Below, piece by piece: positions 1 through 9,662 of a stretch of 64,000 nt of DNA. The stretch lies in assembly GCF_009649175.1 (NCBI RefSeq), contig NZ_WJPO01000001.1:124001-188000 (forward strand). The letters run 5' to 3'. Each line of letters starts with the position of its first letter. The first letter of the stretch is position 1. Below the pieces are notes generated by a model. The model did no database searches and was not told the origin of the DNA. It saw only the letters and a list, made by a program, of their open reading frames with translations. Source of the DNA: Rhodovulum strictum (GTDB lineage Bacteria; Pseudomonadota; Alphaproteobacteria; Rhodobacterales; Rhodobacteraceae). The position numbers were made by a program, and so were the translations under genes.

Positions 1-1244
1 TGCGCCTGGCGCAGCGATTTCGCCCCCGCCGTGCCGCCATCCAGATGCCCGAAGGCGCCGCCGCCCGAGGTCTGGATGATGTTGGAATGACCCAGATTGT
101 CGAAGAAGCCCGGCAGCCGCAGCGCGTTCATCCCGCCCGAGATGATCGGCGTCGTCGCCTTCATGCCCAGCCATTCCTGCGGGTAATAGGGCCCCTCGGC
201 GCTGTCGCGTTCCAGCATGAAGGCCATGGCCTTGTCGGCGGCCTCGCCCTCCATCTTGCCGAAGCCCATCGTGCCGGTATGGATACCGCTCGCGCCTTGC
301 AGGCGGGACATCTTGGACAGCACGAAGGCGGTATAGCCGCGCATCGACTGGGGCGAGGTGACGGCGCCATGGCCCGCGCGATGATAGTGCAGGAACTGGC
401 GCGGGAACTGGCGGCGGCAGGTCGTGATCGCCGCGGGGCCGGTGACATAGCCATCCACCAAGAAGGCGACGTGATCGGCGTTTTCGCCAAAGGTTTCAAG
501 GATGTATTCGCCGCGCGCGATCATCTCGAACGGATCGTCCGCGGTGATGTTGGCCGAGAACAGCTTGGCCTCGCCGGTTTCGTCCTGCGCGCGCTTCATC
601 GCATCCGACACCAGCCGCATGGTTTCCTTCAGCGGCGCGAACACCTGGTTGCCCTGCGGTTCGTCATTCTTGATGAAATCGCCGCCCAGCCAGAATTCGT
701 AGCAGGCATCCGCAAAGGGTTGCGGGCGCAGGCCGAGCTTGGGCTTGATGATCGTGCCGACCACCATGCCGCCATCGGTGACGCTGCGGCCCAGAACGCG
801 CCACATGTCTGCGATGTTCATCGCCGGGCCGTCGAACAGGCGCAGATAGGCGGGCGGCACATAGAAATCGTGCATCTTGGCGTATTCGACATCGCCCATG
901 CCCTGGTTGTTGCCGATCGTCAGCGTCAGGAACGAGCACAGCATCGCGCGCCCGTCGATGATGTTGCGGTCGAACAGTTCCACCGGATAGGCGATCTTCA
1001 TCAGCTCGCGCGCCGGGTCGATCTCGTAGACCAGCGCATCCACGCCCTTGGTGAACTCGTCGGTGGTGCAGACCTCGACATTGGTGCCGGTCGAGCTTTC
1101 GGCGGCGAAATGGGCGGCGACGGACAGGTAGTCGCCAAAGCCCTCTTTCGGCTTCATGATATAGGCGCACAGCACATGGCGGCCGCCCGCGATCAGGTCT
1201 TTCTCGTCAAGATCGAGACGCGCGTAGCGGTTCGACTGATCCAT
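1..1244 (-). CDS. cbbM: Form II RuBisCO large chain, 3' end cut by window edge
   Basis: Ribulose-1,5-bisphosphate carboxylase, form II, which fixes CO2 in the Calvin cycle as a large-subunit-only enzyme. The frame opens at ATG 1244 after a strong GGGAGG ribosome site and is still open at base 1, so about 414 of the roughly 460 residues of the family are present. The active-site motif [10 protein letters not shown] is intact: Lys192, Asp194 and Glu195 correspond to the carbamylated Lys and metal ligands (191/193/194 in the Rhodospirillum enzyme), and the KPK catalytic lysine is at 167. It is the last visible gene of the cbb operon, 89 bases after cbbA. The family is certain; the missing C-terminus cannot be judged. 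Confidence 0.97.
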   Translation of the reverse strand, partial: MDQSNRYARLDLDEKDLIAGGRHVLCAYIMKPKEGFGDYLSVAAHFAAESSTGTNVEVCTTDEFTKGVDALVYEIDPARELMKIAYPVELFDRNIIDGRAMLCSFLTLTIGNNQGMGDVEYAKMHDFYVPPAYLRLFDGPAMNIADMWRVLGRSVTDGGMVVGTIIKPKLGLRPQPFADACYEFWLGGDFIKNDEPQGNQVFAPLKETMRLVSDAMKRAQDETGEAKLFSANITADDPFEMIARGEYILETFGENADHVAFLVDGYVTGPAAITTCRRQFPRQFLHYHRAGHGAVTSPQSMRGYTAFVLSKMSRLQGASGIHTGTMGFGKMEGEAADKAMAFMLERDSAEGPYYPQEWLGMKATTPIISGGMNALRLPGFFDNLGHSNIIQTSGGGAFGHLDGGTAGAKSLRQA

Positions 1245-1299
1245 GTCGTTTCCTCCCTTGGGATGGTGATTCCGTTGAGCGCGCGTTTCCGTGGAGGCA

Positions 1300-1323
1300 G
1301 CCCGGCCGTTTCCGAGGCCGGGC
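1300..1323 (-). other. Intercistronic stem-loop between cbbA and cbbM
   Basis: A perfect 8-bp stem (GCCCGGCC with GGCCGGGC) around an 8-base loop starts 10 bases downstream of the cbbA stop and lies about 55 bases ahead of the cbbM start. No T-tract follows, so it looks more like an RNA-processing or stability hairpin, or a partial attenuator, than a full terminator. In a polycistronic cbb message it could help set different levels of cbbM and the upstream enzymes. The structure is seen directly; the role is inferred. Confidence 0.55.
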
Positions 1324-1333
1324 GCCCGGTGTC

Positions 1334-2398
1334 TCAGTTCGTCTTGGGGTCCAGGCTGCCCGAGGCATAGCGTTTCGCCATGTCGTCCATCGGGATCACC
1401 TTGATCTTGCTGGCATTCCCGGCGGTGCCAAAGGCTTCCAGCCGCAGCTTGCAGAGGTCGCGCATGGCGTCCATCGCGGGTTTCAGGAACTTGCGCGGGT
1501 CGAATTCCTTGGGGTTTTCGGTCGCGATCTTGCGGAACTGGCCGGTCATCGCCATCCGGCAATCGGTGTCGATATTGACCTTGCGCACGCCCATCCTGAT
1601 GCCGCGCACGATCTCCTCGACCGGCACGCCAAAGGTCTGGGGCATGCCGCCGCCATAGGCGTTGATGATGTCCTGCAATTCCTGCGGCACGGACGAGGAT
1701 CCGTGCATCACCAGATGGGTGTCGGGCAGTTTCTTGTGGATCGCCTCGATCACGCTCATCGCCAGGATCTCGCCATCGGGCTTGCGCGAGAACTTGTAGG
1801 CGCCGTGGCTGGTGCCGCAGGCGATCGCCAGCGCGTCGACCTTGGTCTTCTTGACGAAATCCACGGCCTGATCGGGATCGGTCAGAAGCTGGCTGTGATC
1901 CAGCTTGCCCTCGGCGCCATGGCCATCCTCGGCCTCGCCCTCGCCGGTTTCCAGGCTGCCCAGAACGCCCAGTTCGCCCTCGACCGAGGCACCGACCCAA
2001 TGCGCCATGGTCGAGACGCGCTCGGTGATCTCGACATTGTACTCGTAGCTGGCGGGCGTCTTGGCGTCGGCTTCCAGCGAGCCGTCCATCATGACGGAAG
2101 TGAAGCCATGCTTGATCGCCGACATGCAGGTGGCTTCGTTGTTGCCATGGTCCTGATGCATGCAAAGCGGGATGTCGGGATAGATCATCGACAGCGCCTC
2201 GATCATCTTGGCCAGCATGATGTCGTTGGCATATTGCCGGGCGCCGCGGGACGCCTGGATGATCACGGGCGCGTCACAGGCCTTGGCGGCCTCCATTATC
2301 GCGATGCCCTGTTCCATGTTGTTGATGTTGAAGGCGGGCACGCCGTAGCCATGTTCGGCCGCGTGATCCAGAAGTTGCCTCAGGGTAATCAGTGCCAT
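1334..2398 (-). CDS. cbbA: Class II fructose-bisphosphate / sedoheptulose-bisphosphate aldolase
   Basis: Zinc-dependent class II aldolase of 354 residues that makes fructose-1,6-bisphosphate and, in the Calvin cycle, sedoheptulose-1,7-bisphosphate. It has the family opening with the GVPAFNINN segment and the metal/active-site region MHQDHGNN; its length is typical of CbbA-type aldolases. The ATG at 2398 is chosen because GGAGG sits six bases upstream; an in-frame TTG one codon earlier is less likely. It lies 12 bases after pgk and before cbbM on the same strand, so it is co-transcribed in the cbb operon. Confidence 0.96.
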   Translation of the reverse strand: MALITLRQLLDHAAEHGYGVPAFNINNMEQGIAIMEAAKACDAPVIIQASRGARQYANDIMLAKMIEALSMIYPDIPLCMHQDHGNNEATCMSAIKHGFTSVMMDGSLEADAKTPASYEYNVEITERVSTMAHWVGASVEGELGVLGSLETGEGEAEDGHGAEGKLDHSQLLTDPDQAVDFVKKTKVDALAIACGTSHGAYKFSRKPDGEILAMSVIEAIHKKLPDTHLVMHGSSSVPQELQDIINAYGGGMPQTFGVPVEEIVRGIRMGVRKVNIDTDCRMAMTGQFRKIATENPKEFDPRKFLKPAMDAMRDLCKLRLEAFGTAGNASKIKVIPMDDMAKRYASGSLDPKTN

Positions 2399-2410
2399 CA
2401 AAGTCCTCCG

Positions 2411-3619
2411 TCAGGCTGCATCTGCTTTGCGTTCAAGGGCGTCGAGGCCGGGCATCTGCCGGCCCTCCAGCCATTCGAGAAAGGCCCCACCGGCGGTGGA
2501 GACATGGGTGAAGTCATGCGCTGCCCCGGTGCGGTTCAGCGCGACCAGCGTATCGCCGCCGCCCGCAACCGACACCGCCAGCCCCGCGCGCGTCAGTTCC
2601 GCAACGCTTTGCGCCAGCGCCCGCGTTCCGGCATCGAAGGGGGCCGTTTCATAGGTGCCCATCGGTCCGTTCCAGACGATGGTGCGCGCGGTTCTCAACA
2701 GATCCTGATAGAGCGCGACGGTATTGGGCCCGATATCCAGGATGCGCCGGTTCGCCCGCACGCCGCCCAGCGGAACCGGATAGGAATTGATCCCCGCCCG
2801 CTGAAAGCCTGCGACGACGAAATCCACCGGCGTCACGATCCGGCAGCCTGCCACCTCGGCCAGCGCGGCAAGCTCCAGGATATCCTCGGCATATTCGGGC
2901 TCGACATAGGACCGGCCGACGGAATAGCCCCGCGCGAACAGGAAGGTATTGGCGATGCCCCCGCCCAGCAGGATCGTGTTGATCCGCGGCACCAGCCGCC
3001 GCAACACCCCCAGCCGCGGCGCGACCGAGCCCCCGCCGATCAGCGCGACCGAGGGCGGTTGCGGATCGTCCAGCGCCCCTTCGAGCGCCGAGAGTTCCTC
3101 AAGGAACAGCGGCCCCACCGCCACCCGCTCGGCTGCCAGAACGGCCGCCGTGGTCGAGGCATGCGCCCGGTGACAGCAGGAAAACGCGTCGTTCACATAG
3201 ATGTCGCCAAGGCGTGCAAGCTGCGCGCCAAGGCGGGGATCGTTCAGTTCCTCGCCCCGCTCGAAACGCAGGTTCTCGCACAGCATGACCTGCCCCGGTT
3301 CCAGCCGCTGGCTTGTGCGTTCGACCATGGGATCGACGCAGCTATCCTTGAACAGCACCGGACGGCCCAGCGCCTCGGACAATGTGGGCACCAGACGTTC
3401 GGTGGTCAGCGCCGGGGTCAGTTCGCCATTCGGCCGGCCCAGATGGGTCAGCACGATCAGCCGCGCGCCCTGATCCAGCAGCGGTGTCATCCCGCGGGCA
3501 AAGCGGGCGATGCGCGTGGCATCGCCCACCCCATCCCGCGTCAGCGGCACGTTCAGATCGGCCCGCACCGCCAGGCGCCTGCCCGCAACATCCAGCGATG
3601 TCAGGGGCGTGAACGCCAT
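2411..3619 (-). CDS. cbbK: Phosphoglycerate kinase of the cbb operon
   Basis: ATP:3-phosphoglycerate kinase, 402 residues, which turns the RuBisCO product into 1,3-bisphosphoglycerate for the adjacent GAPDH. Family marks are RADLNVP, HLGRP, CENLRFE, GGGIANTFL, the C-terminal GGGDT and the STAGGAFLE segment. The sequence is divergent: where PGKs normally read GGAKV with a nucleotide-binding lysine, this one reads GGGSVAPR. The start is ATG 3619, which overlaps the gap stop as TGATG and implies translational coupling. A PGK gene inside a form II cbb operon is less usual than the F-P-T-G-A-M order. PGK identity is firm; kinetic competence is not shown. Confidence 0.92.
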   Translation of the reverse strand: MAFTPLTSLDVAGRRLAVRADLNVPLTRDGVGDATRIARFARGMTPLLDQGARLIVLTHLGRPNGELTPALTTERLVPTLSEALGRPVLFKDSCVDPMVERTSQRLEPGQVMLCENLRFERGEELNDPRLGAQLARLGDIYVNDAFSCCHRAHASTTAAVLAAERVAVGPLFLEELSALEGALDDPQPPSVALIGGGSVAPRLGVLRRLVPRINTILLGGGIANTFLFARGYSVGRSYVEPEYAEDILELAALAEVAGCRIVTPVDFVVAGFQRAGINSYPVPLGGVRANRRILDIGPNTVALYQDLLRTARTIVWNGPMGTYETAPFDAGTRALAQSVAELTRAGLAVSVAGGGDTLVALNRTGAAHDFTHVSTAGGAFLEWLEGRQMPGLDALERKADAA

Positions 3620-4620
3620 CAGATCAGCGCCCCCATCGCCACGGCGGTATCCGCCATGCGGTTGGAGAAGCCCCATTCGTTGTCATACCAGGTCAGGATG
3701 CGGACCATGGTCCCGTCCATCACCTTGGTCTGGTCCATGTGGAAGACCGAGGAATGCGGGTCGTGGTTGAAATCCATGCTGACCAGCGACTCGTCGGTAT
3801 AGCCGAGGATCCCCTTCATCGGGCCATCCGCGGCGGCACGGATCGCGGCGTTGACCTCGTCCACGCTGGTCGCGCGGCTGGCCTCGAACACCAGATCGAC
3901 AACCGAGACGTTCGGCGTCGGCACCCGGATCGCCACGCCATCCAGCTTGCCCTTCAGTTCGGGCAGCACCAGACCCACGGCCTTGGCCGCACCGGTCGAG
4001 GTCGGGATCATGCTCATCGCCGCGGCGCGGGCGCGATACAGATCCTTGTGCATGGTGTCCAGCGTCGGCTGGTCGCCCGTATAGCTGTGGATCGTGGTCA
4101 TGAAGCCGCGCTTGATGCCGATGGCGTCGTTCAGCGCCTTGGCCACCGGGCTCAGGCAGTTCGTGGTGCATGACGCGTTCGACACGACCGTATCGGCGCC
4201 GGTCAGGGTGTCATGGTTCACGCCATAGACGATGGTCTTGTCCGCCCCGTCGGCCGGCGCCGAGACCAGAACCCGCTTGGACCCGTTCTCCAGGTGGAAC
4301 GCCGCCTTGTCGCGCGCGGTGAAGATGCCGGTGCATTCCATCGCGATGTCGACATCGCCCCAGGGCAGTTCCTTGGGATCGCGGATCGCCGTCACCTTGA
4401 TCGGGCCGCGGCCCACGTCGATGGTGTCGCCGTTCACCGTCACGGTGCCGGGGAACCGGCCATGCACGCTGTCATAGCGCATCAGATGGGCATTGGTCTC
4501 GACCGGGCCGAGATCGTTGATCGCGACCACCTCGATATCGGTGCGGCCCGATTCCACGATGGCGCGCAGCACGTTGCGGCCGATCCGGCCGAAGCCGTTG
4601 ATAGCAACCTTCACAGTCAT
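3619..4620 (-). CDS. cbbG: Glyceraldehyde-3-phosphate dehydrogenase, type I
   Basis: Reduces 1,3-bisphosphoglycerate to glyceraldehyde-3-phosphate, the reductive step after the neighbouring PGK. The 333-residue protein starts with the Rossmann motif [10 protein letters not shown], has the catalytic nucleophile Cys151 in [12 protein letters not shown] and the partner His178 in [10 protein letters not shown], and ends with the [12 protein letters not shown] signature. A GGAAGG ribosome site precedes ATG 4620. Cofactor preference (NADH or NADPH) is not assigned. It lies 13 bases after cbbT and overlaps pgk by one base. Confidence 0.96.
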   Translation of the reverse strand: MTVKVAINGFGRIGRNVLRAIVESGRTDIEVVAINDLGPVETNAHLMRYDSVHGRFPGTVTVNGDTIDVGRGPIKVTAIRDPKELPWGDVDIAMECTGIFTARDKAAFHLENGSKRVLVSAPADGADKTIVYGVNHDTLTGADTVVSNASCTTNCLSPVAKALNDAIGIKRGFMTTIHSYTGDQPTLDTMHKDLYRARAAAMSMIPTSTGAAKAVGLVLPELKGKLDGVAIRVPTPNVSVVDLVFEASRATSVDEVNAAIRAAADGPMKGILGYTDESLVSMDFNHDPHSSVFHMDQTKVMDGTMVRILTWYDNEWGFSNRMADTAVAMGALI

Positions 4621-4633
4621 TAATGGACCCTTC

Positions 4634-6625
4634 CTACTTCATCAGTTTCTTGGCGGCCGCGGCCACGGCCTCGGGCGTGATGCCGAACCGGGCATAAAGC
4701 GTCTCGGCCGGCGCCGAGGCGCCGAAGCTCGACATGCCCACGAAGGCGGACCTTTCGCCCAGAAGCGGCGCCCAGCCCTGTTCGATGGCGGCCTCGACAC
4801 CCACGCGGGGCGCGCTGCCCAGCACGGCGGTCTTGTAGCCTGCGTCCTGCGCGGCGAAAAGCTCGAAACAGGGGGCCGAGACGATGGCGGCCCTGATCCC
4901 CTCCTCGGCCAGCAGATCGGCGGCCTTCACCGCGATCTCGACCTCGGACCCGGTGGCGATCAGCGTGACATCGCGCGCGCCCTCGGCTTCGCGCAGGACA
5001 TAGGCGCCCTTCGCCACCCGGTTTTCCGACACATGCTCGGTGCGCAGGCAGGGCAGGTTCTGGCGCGACAGCGCCAGCAGGCTGGGCGTGGTCGTGGCGG
5101 TTGCCGCGATTTCCCAGGCCTCGGCGGTTTCCACCACATCGGCCGGGCGGAAGACATTGAGGTTCGGGATCGCCCGCAGGGACGCCAGATGCTCGACCGG
5201 CTGGTGCGTCGGCCCGTCCTCGCCCAGACCGATCGAATCATGCGTCATGACATAGCTGACCGGCAGCCCCATCAGCGCCGACAACCGGATCGCGGGGCGG
5301 GCATAATCGGCGAAGACCAGGAAGGTGCCGCCATAGGCGACAAAGCCCTTGTGCAGCGCGATGCCGTTCATCACCGCCGACATGCCGAATTCGCGGATGC
5401 CGTAATGGATGTAGCTGCCGCCGTAATTGTCCTTCGACACCGGCTGCATGCCCGCAGTCACCGTCAGGTTCGAGCCGGTCAGGTCGGCCGAGCCGCCCGC
5501 GGTGTTGGGCAGGGTGGCGTTCACGACTTCCAGCGCCATTTCGCTCGCCTTGCGGGTCGCGACCTTGGGCTTTTCGGCCGACAGCTTCGCCTTGTAAGCG
5601 TCGATGGCCGCGGCCAGCGCCGCCTTGTCCGGCGCCGCGATGGACCGCTCGAACGCACCGGCCTTTTCGGACACCGACAGCCGCGCCTCCCAGCCTTCGC
5701 GGGCTGCGCGGCCGCGGGCAGCGACGGCCCCCCAGGCGTCATAGACCGCCTTGGGCAGGGTGAACGCCTCGTGCGGCCAGTCCAGCGCCACGCGCGTCGC
5801 GGCGATTTCCTCGGCCCCCAGCGGTGCGCCATGCACCTTGTGGCTGCCCGCCTTGTTCGGCGCGCCCTGGCCGATCACCGTCTTGCAGGCGATCAGCGAG
5901 GGGCGGGGATCGTTGCGCGCGGCCTCGATGGCGGCGGCCACCGCCTCGCGGTCATGGCCGTCGACCGACTGAACATGCCATTTCGCGGCGGCAAACCGGG
6001 CCAGTTGATCGACCGAGGTCGACAGATCGGTCGAGCCATCGATGGTGATCTTGTTGTCGTCCCACAGCACGATCATCCGGCCCAGACCCCAATGGCCCGC
6101 CATGTCGATCGCCTCGTGCGAGATGCCCTCCATCAGGCAGCCGTCGCCTGCGATGACATGGGTGTAGTGATCCACCAGATCGTCACCGAAGCGGGCATTG
6201 TGCATCCGCTCGGCCAGCGCCATGCCGACCGCGGTGGTGATGCCCTGGCCCAACGGGCCCGTCGTGGTCTCGATCCCGTCGGCATGGCCGTATTCGGGGT
6301 GTCCGGCGGTGCGATAGCCCCATTGGCGGAAGTTCCGCACCTGGTCCATGTCCATGTCGGCATAGCCCAGCATGTGGTTGATCGCGTAGATCAGCATCGA
6401 ACCATGGCCCGCCGACAGCACGAAGCGGTCGCGGTCCTGCCAGTTGGGCCGGGTCGGGTCGACATTCAGGAAACGGTTGTAAAGCACCGCCGCCACATCG
6501 GCCATGCCCATCGGCATGCCCGGATGGCCGGAATTGGCGGCCTGCACCGCGTCCATGGTCAGCACACGGATCGCCGTGGCCATCAGCGCCTCGGCGCCGG
6601 TGTCGATCTTGGTGGGGGCGTTCAT
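4634..6625 (-). CDS. cbbT: Transketolase
   Basis: Thiamine-diphosphate transketolase of 663 residues that moves two-carbon ketol units between sugar phosphates in the regeneration phase of the Calvin cycle. It shows the early [10 protein letters not shown] segment, the ThDP/Mg motif starting GDGCLMEG, the DDNKITIDG segment and the Pyr-domain [15 protein letters not shown]. Length is normal for the family. An AGGAGG site precedes ATG 6625, and cbbP ends 11 bases upstream. Its place in the operon supports a CO2-fixation role, but it could also serve the pentose phosphate pathway. Confidence 0.96.
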   Translation of the reverse strand: MNAPTKIDTGAEALMATAIRVLTMDAVQAANSGHPGMPMGMADVAAVLYNRFLNVDPTRPNWQDRDRFVLSAGHGSMLIYAINHMLGYADMDMDQVRNFRQWGYRTAGHPEYGHADGIETTTGPLGQGITTAVGMALAERMHNARFGDDLVDHYTHVIAGDGCLMEGISHEAIDMAGHWGLGRMIVLWDDNKITIDGSTDLSTSVDQLARFAAAKWHVQSVDGHDREAVAAAIEAARNDPRPSLIACKTVIGQGAPNKAGSHKVHGAPLGAEEIAATRVALDWPHEAFTLPKAVYDAWGAVAARGRAAREGWEARLSVSEKAGAFERSIAAPDKAALAAAIDAYKAKLSAEKPKVATRKASEMALEVVNATLPNTAGGSADLTGSNLTVTAGMQPVSKDNYGGSYIHYGIREFGMSAVMNGIALHKGFVAYGGTFLVFADYARPAIRLSALMGLPVSYVMTHDSIGLGEDGPTHQPVEHLASLRAIPNLNVFRPADVVETAEAWEIAATATTTPSLLALSRQNLPCLRTEHVSENRVAKGAYVLREAEGARDVTLIATGSEVEIAVKAADLLAEEGIRAAIVSAPCFELFAAQDAGYKTAVLGSAPRVGVEAAIEQGWAPLLGERSAFVGMSSFGASAPAETLYARFGITPEAVAAAAKKLMK

Positions 6626-6636
6626 GTCTTGCCTCC

Positions 6637-7509
6637 TCAGGCGCGTTTCGATTCAAGGACCAGACGCTCGATCATCGGCGTCAGGATCAGCTGCATCGCA
6701 AGGTCGAGCTTGCCGCCCGGGATCACGATCGAGTTCGCCCGGCTCATCCACGAGCCCTGGATCATCGAGACCAGATAGGAAAAGTCGATGCCGCGCGGGT
6801 TCTTGAAGCGGATCACCACAAGGCTTTCGTCGGGCGTGGGGATCCAGCGGGCCACCAGTGGGTTCGAGGTGTCGACCACGGGCACGCGCTGGAAGTTGAT
6901 GTCGGTCTGGGTGAATTGCGGGATGATGCAATGCACATAGGCATGCATCCGGCGCAGGATGACATCGGTCACGGCCTCGGTGGTGTAGCCGCGCTTTTCC
7001 TTGTCGCGGTGGATCTTCTGGATCCATTCAAGGTTGATGACCGGCACGACACCGATCTTCAGATCCGCATGCTGGGGAAGGTTCACCTCGTCATTGACGA
7101 CCGCGCCATGCAGCCCCTCGTAGAACAGCAGGTCCGAGCCGTCCTCGAACGGGGCCCATTCGGTGAACTCGCCGGGCGGCACGCCGTAAAGCTCGGCCTC
7201 GTCATTGTCATGGACATAGTGGCGCGTCCGGCCGGTGCCGGTCTCGCCATACTGGCGGAAGACATTCTCCAGCTGCTTCAGCTCGTTGGCCTCGTAGCTG
7301 AAATGGCTGAAGGTGAAGTCCCCCGCGGCATAGCGCCGGTCGAGTTCGGTTTTCATGTCCTTGCGGTTGAACCGGTGAAAGGCGTCGCCCTCGATCGAGA
7401 CCGCCTTCACGCCTTCGCGGCGAAAGATCTGGTCGAAGGTGTGCTTGACCGTGGACGTCCCGGCGCCCGACGAGCCGATGACCGAGATGATCGGGTGTTT
7501 CTTGCTCAT
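6637..7509 (-). CDS. cbbP: Phosphoribulokinase
   Basis: Makes ribulose-1,5-bisphosphate from ribulose-5-phosphate and ATP, the step unique to the Calvin cycle together with RuBisCO. The 290-residue length matches the octameric proteobacterial class. A Walker-A-like [14 protein letters not shown] lies near residue 12, followed by EGDAFHRF and the long insertion typical of this class. The open frame extends further upstream, but ATG 7509 (MSKKHPI) with GGGAGAACAG just before it is the homologous start. It lies between cbbF (19 bases upstream) and cbbT (11 bases downstream). Confidence 0.96.
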   Translation of the reverse strand: MSKKHPIISVIGSSGAGTSTVKHTFDQIFRREGVKAVSIEGDAFHRFNRKDMKTELDRRYAAGDFTFSHFSYEANELKQLENVFRQYGETGTGRTRHYVHDNDEAELYGVPPGEFTEWAPFEDGSDLLFYEGLHGAVVNDEVNLPQHADLKIGVVPVINLEWIQKIHRDKEKRGYTTEAVTDVILRRMHAYVHCIIPQFTQTDINFQRVPVVDTSNPLVARWIPTPDESLVVIRFKNPRGIDFSYLVSMIQGSWMSRANSIVIPGGKLDLAMQLILTPMIERLVLESKRA

Positions 7510-7528
7510 GTCTGTTCTCCCTGGGGCG

Positions 7529-8536
7529 TTAGACGCGGAACAGGCCGCGATTGCCGAAGAGTGCGTTGACTTCCTGTTCGGGAAGGTCGTGATAGGCCGC
7601 CACCCGGCTGACCTTGTCGGTCGAGCCGAAGACAAAGGGCGTGCGGGCATGCAGTTCGGTCGCGGTCTTGTCGAGGATGCGATCCTGCGCATCCGTCGCC
7701 AGACCGCCCGCCTGTTCGATGACAAAGGCGATGGGCGCGCATTCATAGACCATGCGCAACCGGCCCTTCTCATAGCCCTTGCGCGAGTCGGCGGGGTAGA
7801 GGAACACGCCGCCCCGGCTGATGATCCGGTGCGTCTCGGCCACCAGAGAGGCCACCCAGCGCATGTTGAAATTCTGGGCGCGCGGCCCCTCGTCGCCGGC
7901 GATGCAGTCGTCGATATAGGCGCGGATCGGCTTGGCCCAGTGCCGGTAGTTCGAGGCGTTGATCGCGAACTCGCGCGCCGTCGTGGGCACCCTGACCGCC
8001 TCCTGCACCAGCACGAACTGCTTGCTGTCGGGGTCCAGCAGGTATTCCTGCGTGCCCTTGCCGAAGGTCACGACCAGCATGGTCTGCGGCCCGAAGATGA
8101 TGTAGCCGCCGCCCACTTGTTCGTTCGCCGGGCGCAGGAAGCTGGCATCGCCGTCTTCCTTCGCGTCGAAGATCGAGAAGATCGTGCCGATCGAAACGTT
8201 CACGTCGATATTCGACGAGCCGTCCAGCGGGTCGATGGCCAGCGCGAAGCGGCCCTTGGGGTCAAGCTCGACCACCGCATCCTGTTCCTCGGACGCATAC
8301 CAGCGCACATCCGCCGTGGCCAGGCGCCGGGCGAATGCTTCGTCGGCGAGCACGTCCAGCGCCTTCTGCGTGTCGCCGCCGGTATTCTCGCCGACCTCGG
8401 CGCCCAGCGCACCGCCCAGCGGTCCGCGCTGGATCGTGTTCGAAAGGTCGGCGCCGACCTCGCAAAGCGCGTTCATCAGCGGCTGAAGCGCGGCGGGGAT
8501 ATGCTGCAAATCCCGGATCGGATTTTTCGTCTGCAT
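7529..8536 (-). CDS. cbbF: Class I fructose-1,6-bisphosphatase / sedoheptulose-bisphosphatase
   Basis: Mg-dependent class I FBPase of 335 residues that hydrolyses fructose- and, in Calvin-cycle bacteria, probably sedoheptulose-bisphosphate. The metal site motif [14 protein letters not shown] and the following GTIFSIF segment are intact, and the substrate-side region around [10 protein letters not shown] is present. GGGAG precedes ATG 8536. It is the first gene of the cbb operon and faces cbbR across 104 bases that carry the probable CbbR operators. Confidence 0.96.
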   Translation of the reverse strand: MQTKNPIRDLQHIPAALQPLMNALCEVGADLSNTIQRGPLGGALGAEVGENTGGDTQKALDVLADEAFARRLATADVRWYASEEQDAVVELDPKGRFALAIDPLDGSSNIDVNVSIGTIFSIFDAKEDGDASFLRPANEQVGGGYIIFGPQTMLVVTFGKGTQEYLLDPDSKQFVLVQEAVRVPTTAREFAINASNYRHWAKPIRAYIDDCIAGDEGPRAQNFNMRWVASLVAETHRIISRGGVFLYPADSRKGYEKGRLRMVYECAPIAFVIEQAGGLATDAQDRILDKTATELHARTPFVFGSTDKVSRVAAYHDLPEQEVNALFGNRGLFRV

Positions 8537-8603
8537 AATTTTCTCCCGAATCTGGCGGCGGGATGCCGTTGTCGGTTGCTAGATGAGAAGACGGGGTCTA
8601 CAG

Positions 8604-8644
8604 AATTTAAAAAGTCCGAAGCTGCATTAGATAAAATTTAATGC
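8604..8644. promoter_or_regulatory. Probable CbbR operator region between cbbF and cbbR
   Basis: This AT-rich stretch stands out in GC-rich DNA. It holds a perfect inverted repeat, GCATTA at 8624-8629 and TAATGC at 8639-8644, whose right arm overlaps the cbbR start codon, and a T-N11-A match (8628 to 8640) as expected for LysR-type regulators. The heptamer AATTTAA occurs at 8604 and again at 8635, 31 bases apart and therefore on the same DNA face. This resembles a recognition plus activation site for cbbF transcription with cbbR autoregulation. Binding is inferred from family knowledge. Confidence 0.65.
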
Positions 8645-9561
8645 CCAAGCCCGAAGCCGTCACACTCAAGCAACTCAGGGCCTTGCAGGCCCTTGCCGAG
8701 CATGGCTCGATCACCGCCGCGGCTGAGGCAATTCGCCTCACCCCGCCCGCGGTCCACAGCCAGTTGCGCCAGCTCGAGACCAATTTCAACGCCCGCCTTG
8801 TCGAGCGCGGCCCCCAGGGCGGCGCCCGGCTTACCCGCCAGGGCGAGGCGGTTCTGGTCGGCGCCCGCGCCATCGAGACCGCGCTGGAAGCCTGCGCCGA
8901 TCACGTCCGCGCGGTGAACGAAGGCATGGAGGGGATGGTCAGCCTGGGCGTTGTCGGAACCGCCAAGTATTTCGCCCCCGGCATCGTCGCCGGGTTGCAG
9001 CGCGCCTTTCCCACCATCGACGTGATCCTGCGCGTGGGCAGCCGCGATTTCGTCGTCAACGCGCTGGCCAGCGCCAGCGTAGATCTTGCCATCATGGGCC
9101 GCCCGCCGCGCCATCCCGAGGTGCAGGCCACCGTTCTGGGTCCGCACCCCTATATCCTGATCGCCCGGCCCGGCCACAAGCTGGCGGGGCAGGGGCGTCT
9201 GCCGCCCGAGGCGATCCTGACCCAACCGCTTGTCACCCGCGAGGAAGGCTCGGGCACCCGCATCCTGCTGGACCGCTATCTGGAACGGCTGGGCCGCGGC
9301 CGGCCCGCCCGGGTGATCGAGTTCGACGGCGACGAGACGATGAAACAGGCGGTCATGGCGGGGCTCGGGATCGCGCTGATCTCGCGCCATACGGTGATCG
9401 AGGAATTGCGCACAGGCCGTCTGGTCGAGCTTGAGGCCGAGGCGCTGCCGCTGGTGCGCCAATGGTTCCTTGTCCATCGCGCCGATACCGCCCTCAGCGC
9501 GGCGGGGCGGCGCGTGCATGGCCATATCGTGGGGCTTCAGGGCGCTTTCCTGCCGAAATGA
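8641..9561 (+). CDS. cbbR: LysR-type activator of the cbb operon
   Basis: Transcription factor of 306 residues that activates Calvin-cycle genes in response to metabolites such as RuBP or NADPH in related bacteria. The N-terminal winged HTH spans about residues 6-65, with ITAAAEAIRLTPPAVHSQ as recognition region; the rest is the two-lobed effector domain. It is divergent from cbbF, the classical arrangement. No clear ribosome site precedes ATG 8641, and an operator half-site overlaps the start, so the message may be leaderless or poorly translated. The assignment rests on family plus position. Confidence 0.93.
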   Translation: MPKPEAVTLKQLRALQALAEHGSITAAAEAIRLTPPAVHSQLRQLETNFNARLVERGPQGGARLTRQGEAVLVGARAIETALEACADHVRAVNEGMEGMVSLGVVGTAKYFAPGIVAGLQRAFPTIDVILRVGSRDFVVNALASASVDLAIMGRPPRHPEVQATVLGPHPYILIARPGHKLAGQGRLPPEAILTQPLVTREEGSGTRILLDRYLERLGRGRPARVIEFDGDETMKQAVMAGLGIALISRHTVIEELRTGRLVELEAEALPLVRQWFLVHRADTALSAAGRRVHGHIVGLQGAFLPK

Positions 9562-9604
9562 TGCGCGCAGGCAGGGCGTTCCGGCGCCCGCGCCTTCCCC
9601 GGCC

Positions 9605-9635
9605 TTGACCTTCCAGCGGCTGGAAGCCCTATCTG
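9605..9635 (+). promoter_or_regulatory. CueR/MerR-type copper promoter of copA
   Basis: A -35 TTGACC (9605-9610) and a -10 TATCTG (9630-9635) are separated by 19 bases, the overlong spacer diagnostic of MerR-family promoters. The spacer is filled by a perfect palindrome, CTTCCAG-CGG-CTGGAAG (9610-9626), which closely matches known CueR boxes at copA promoters. The cueR gene is the second gene of the same unit, so the regulator would control its own synthesis. Confidence 0.88.
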
Positions 9636-9662
9636 GGGCGCATGCATATGCAGGAGAGGCCG

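Noticed and set aside
45-1370. A 441-codon plus-strand open frame over the cbbM region
   Set aside because: It lies antisense to the form II RuBisCO frame, has the His/Arg/Asp-rich composition of a shadow frame in GC-rich DNA, and matches no protein family.
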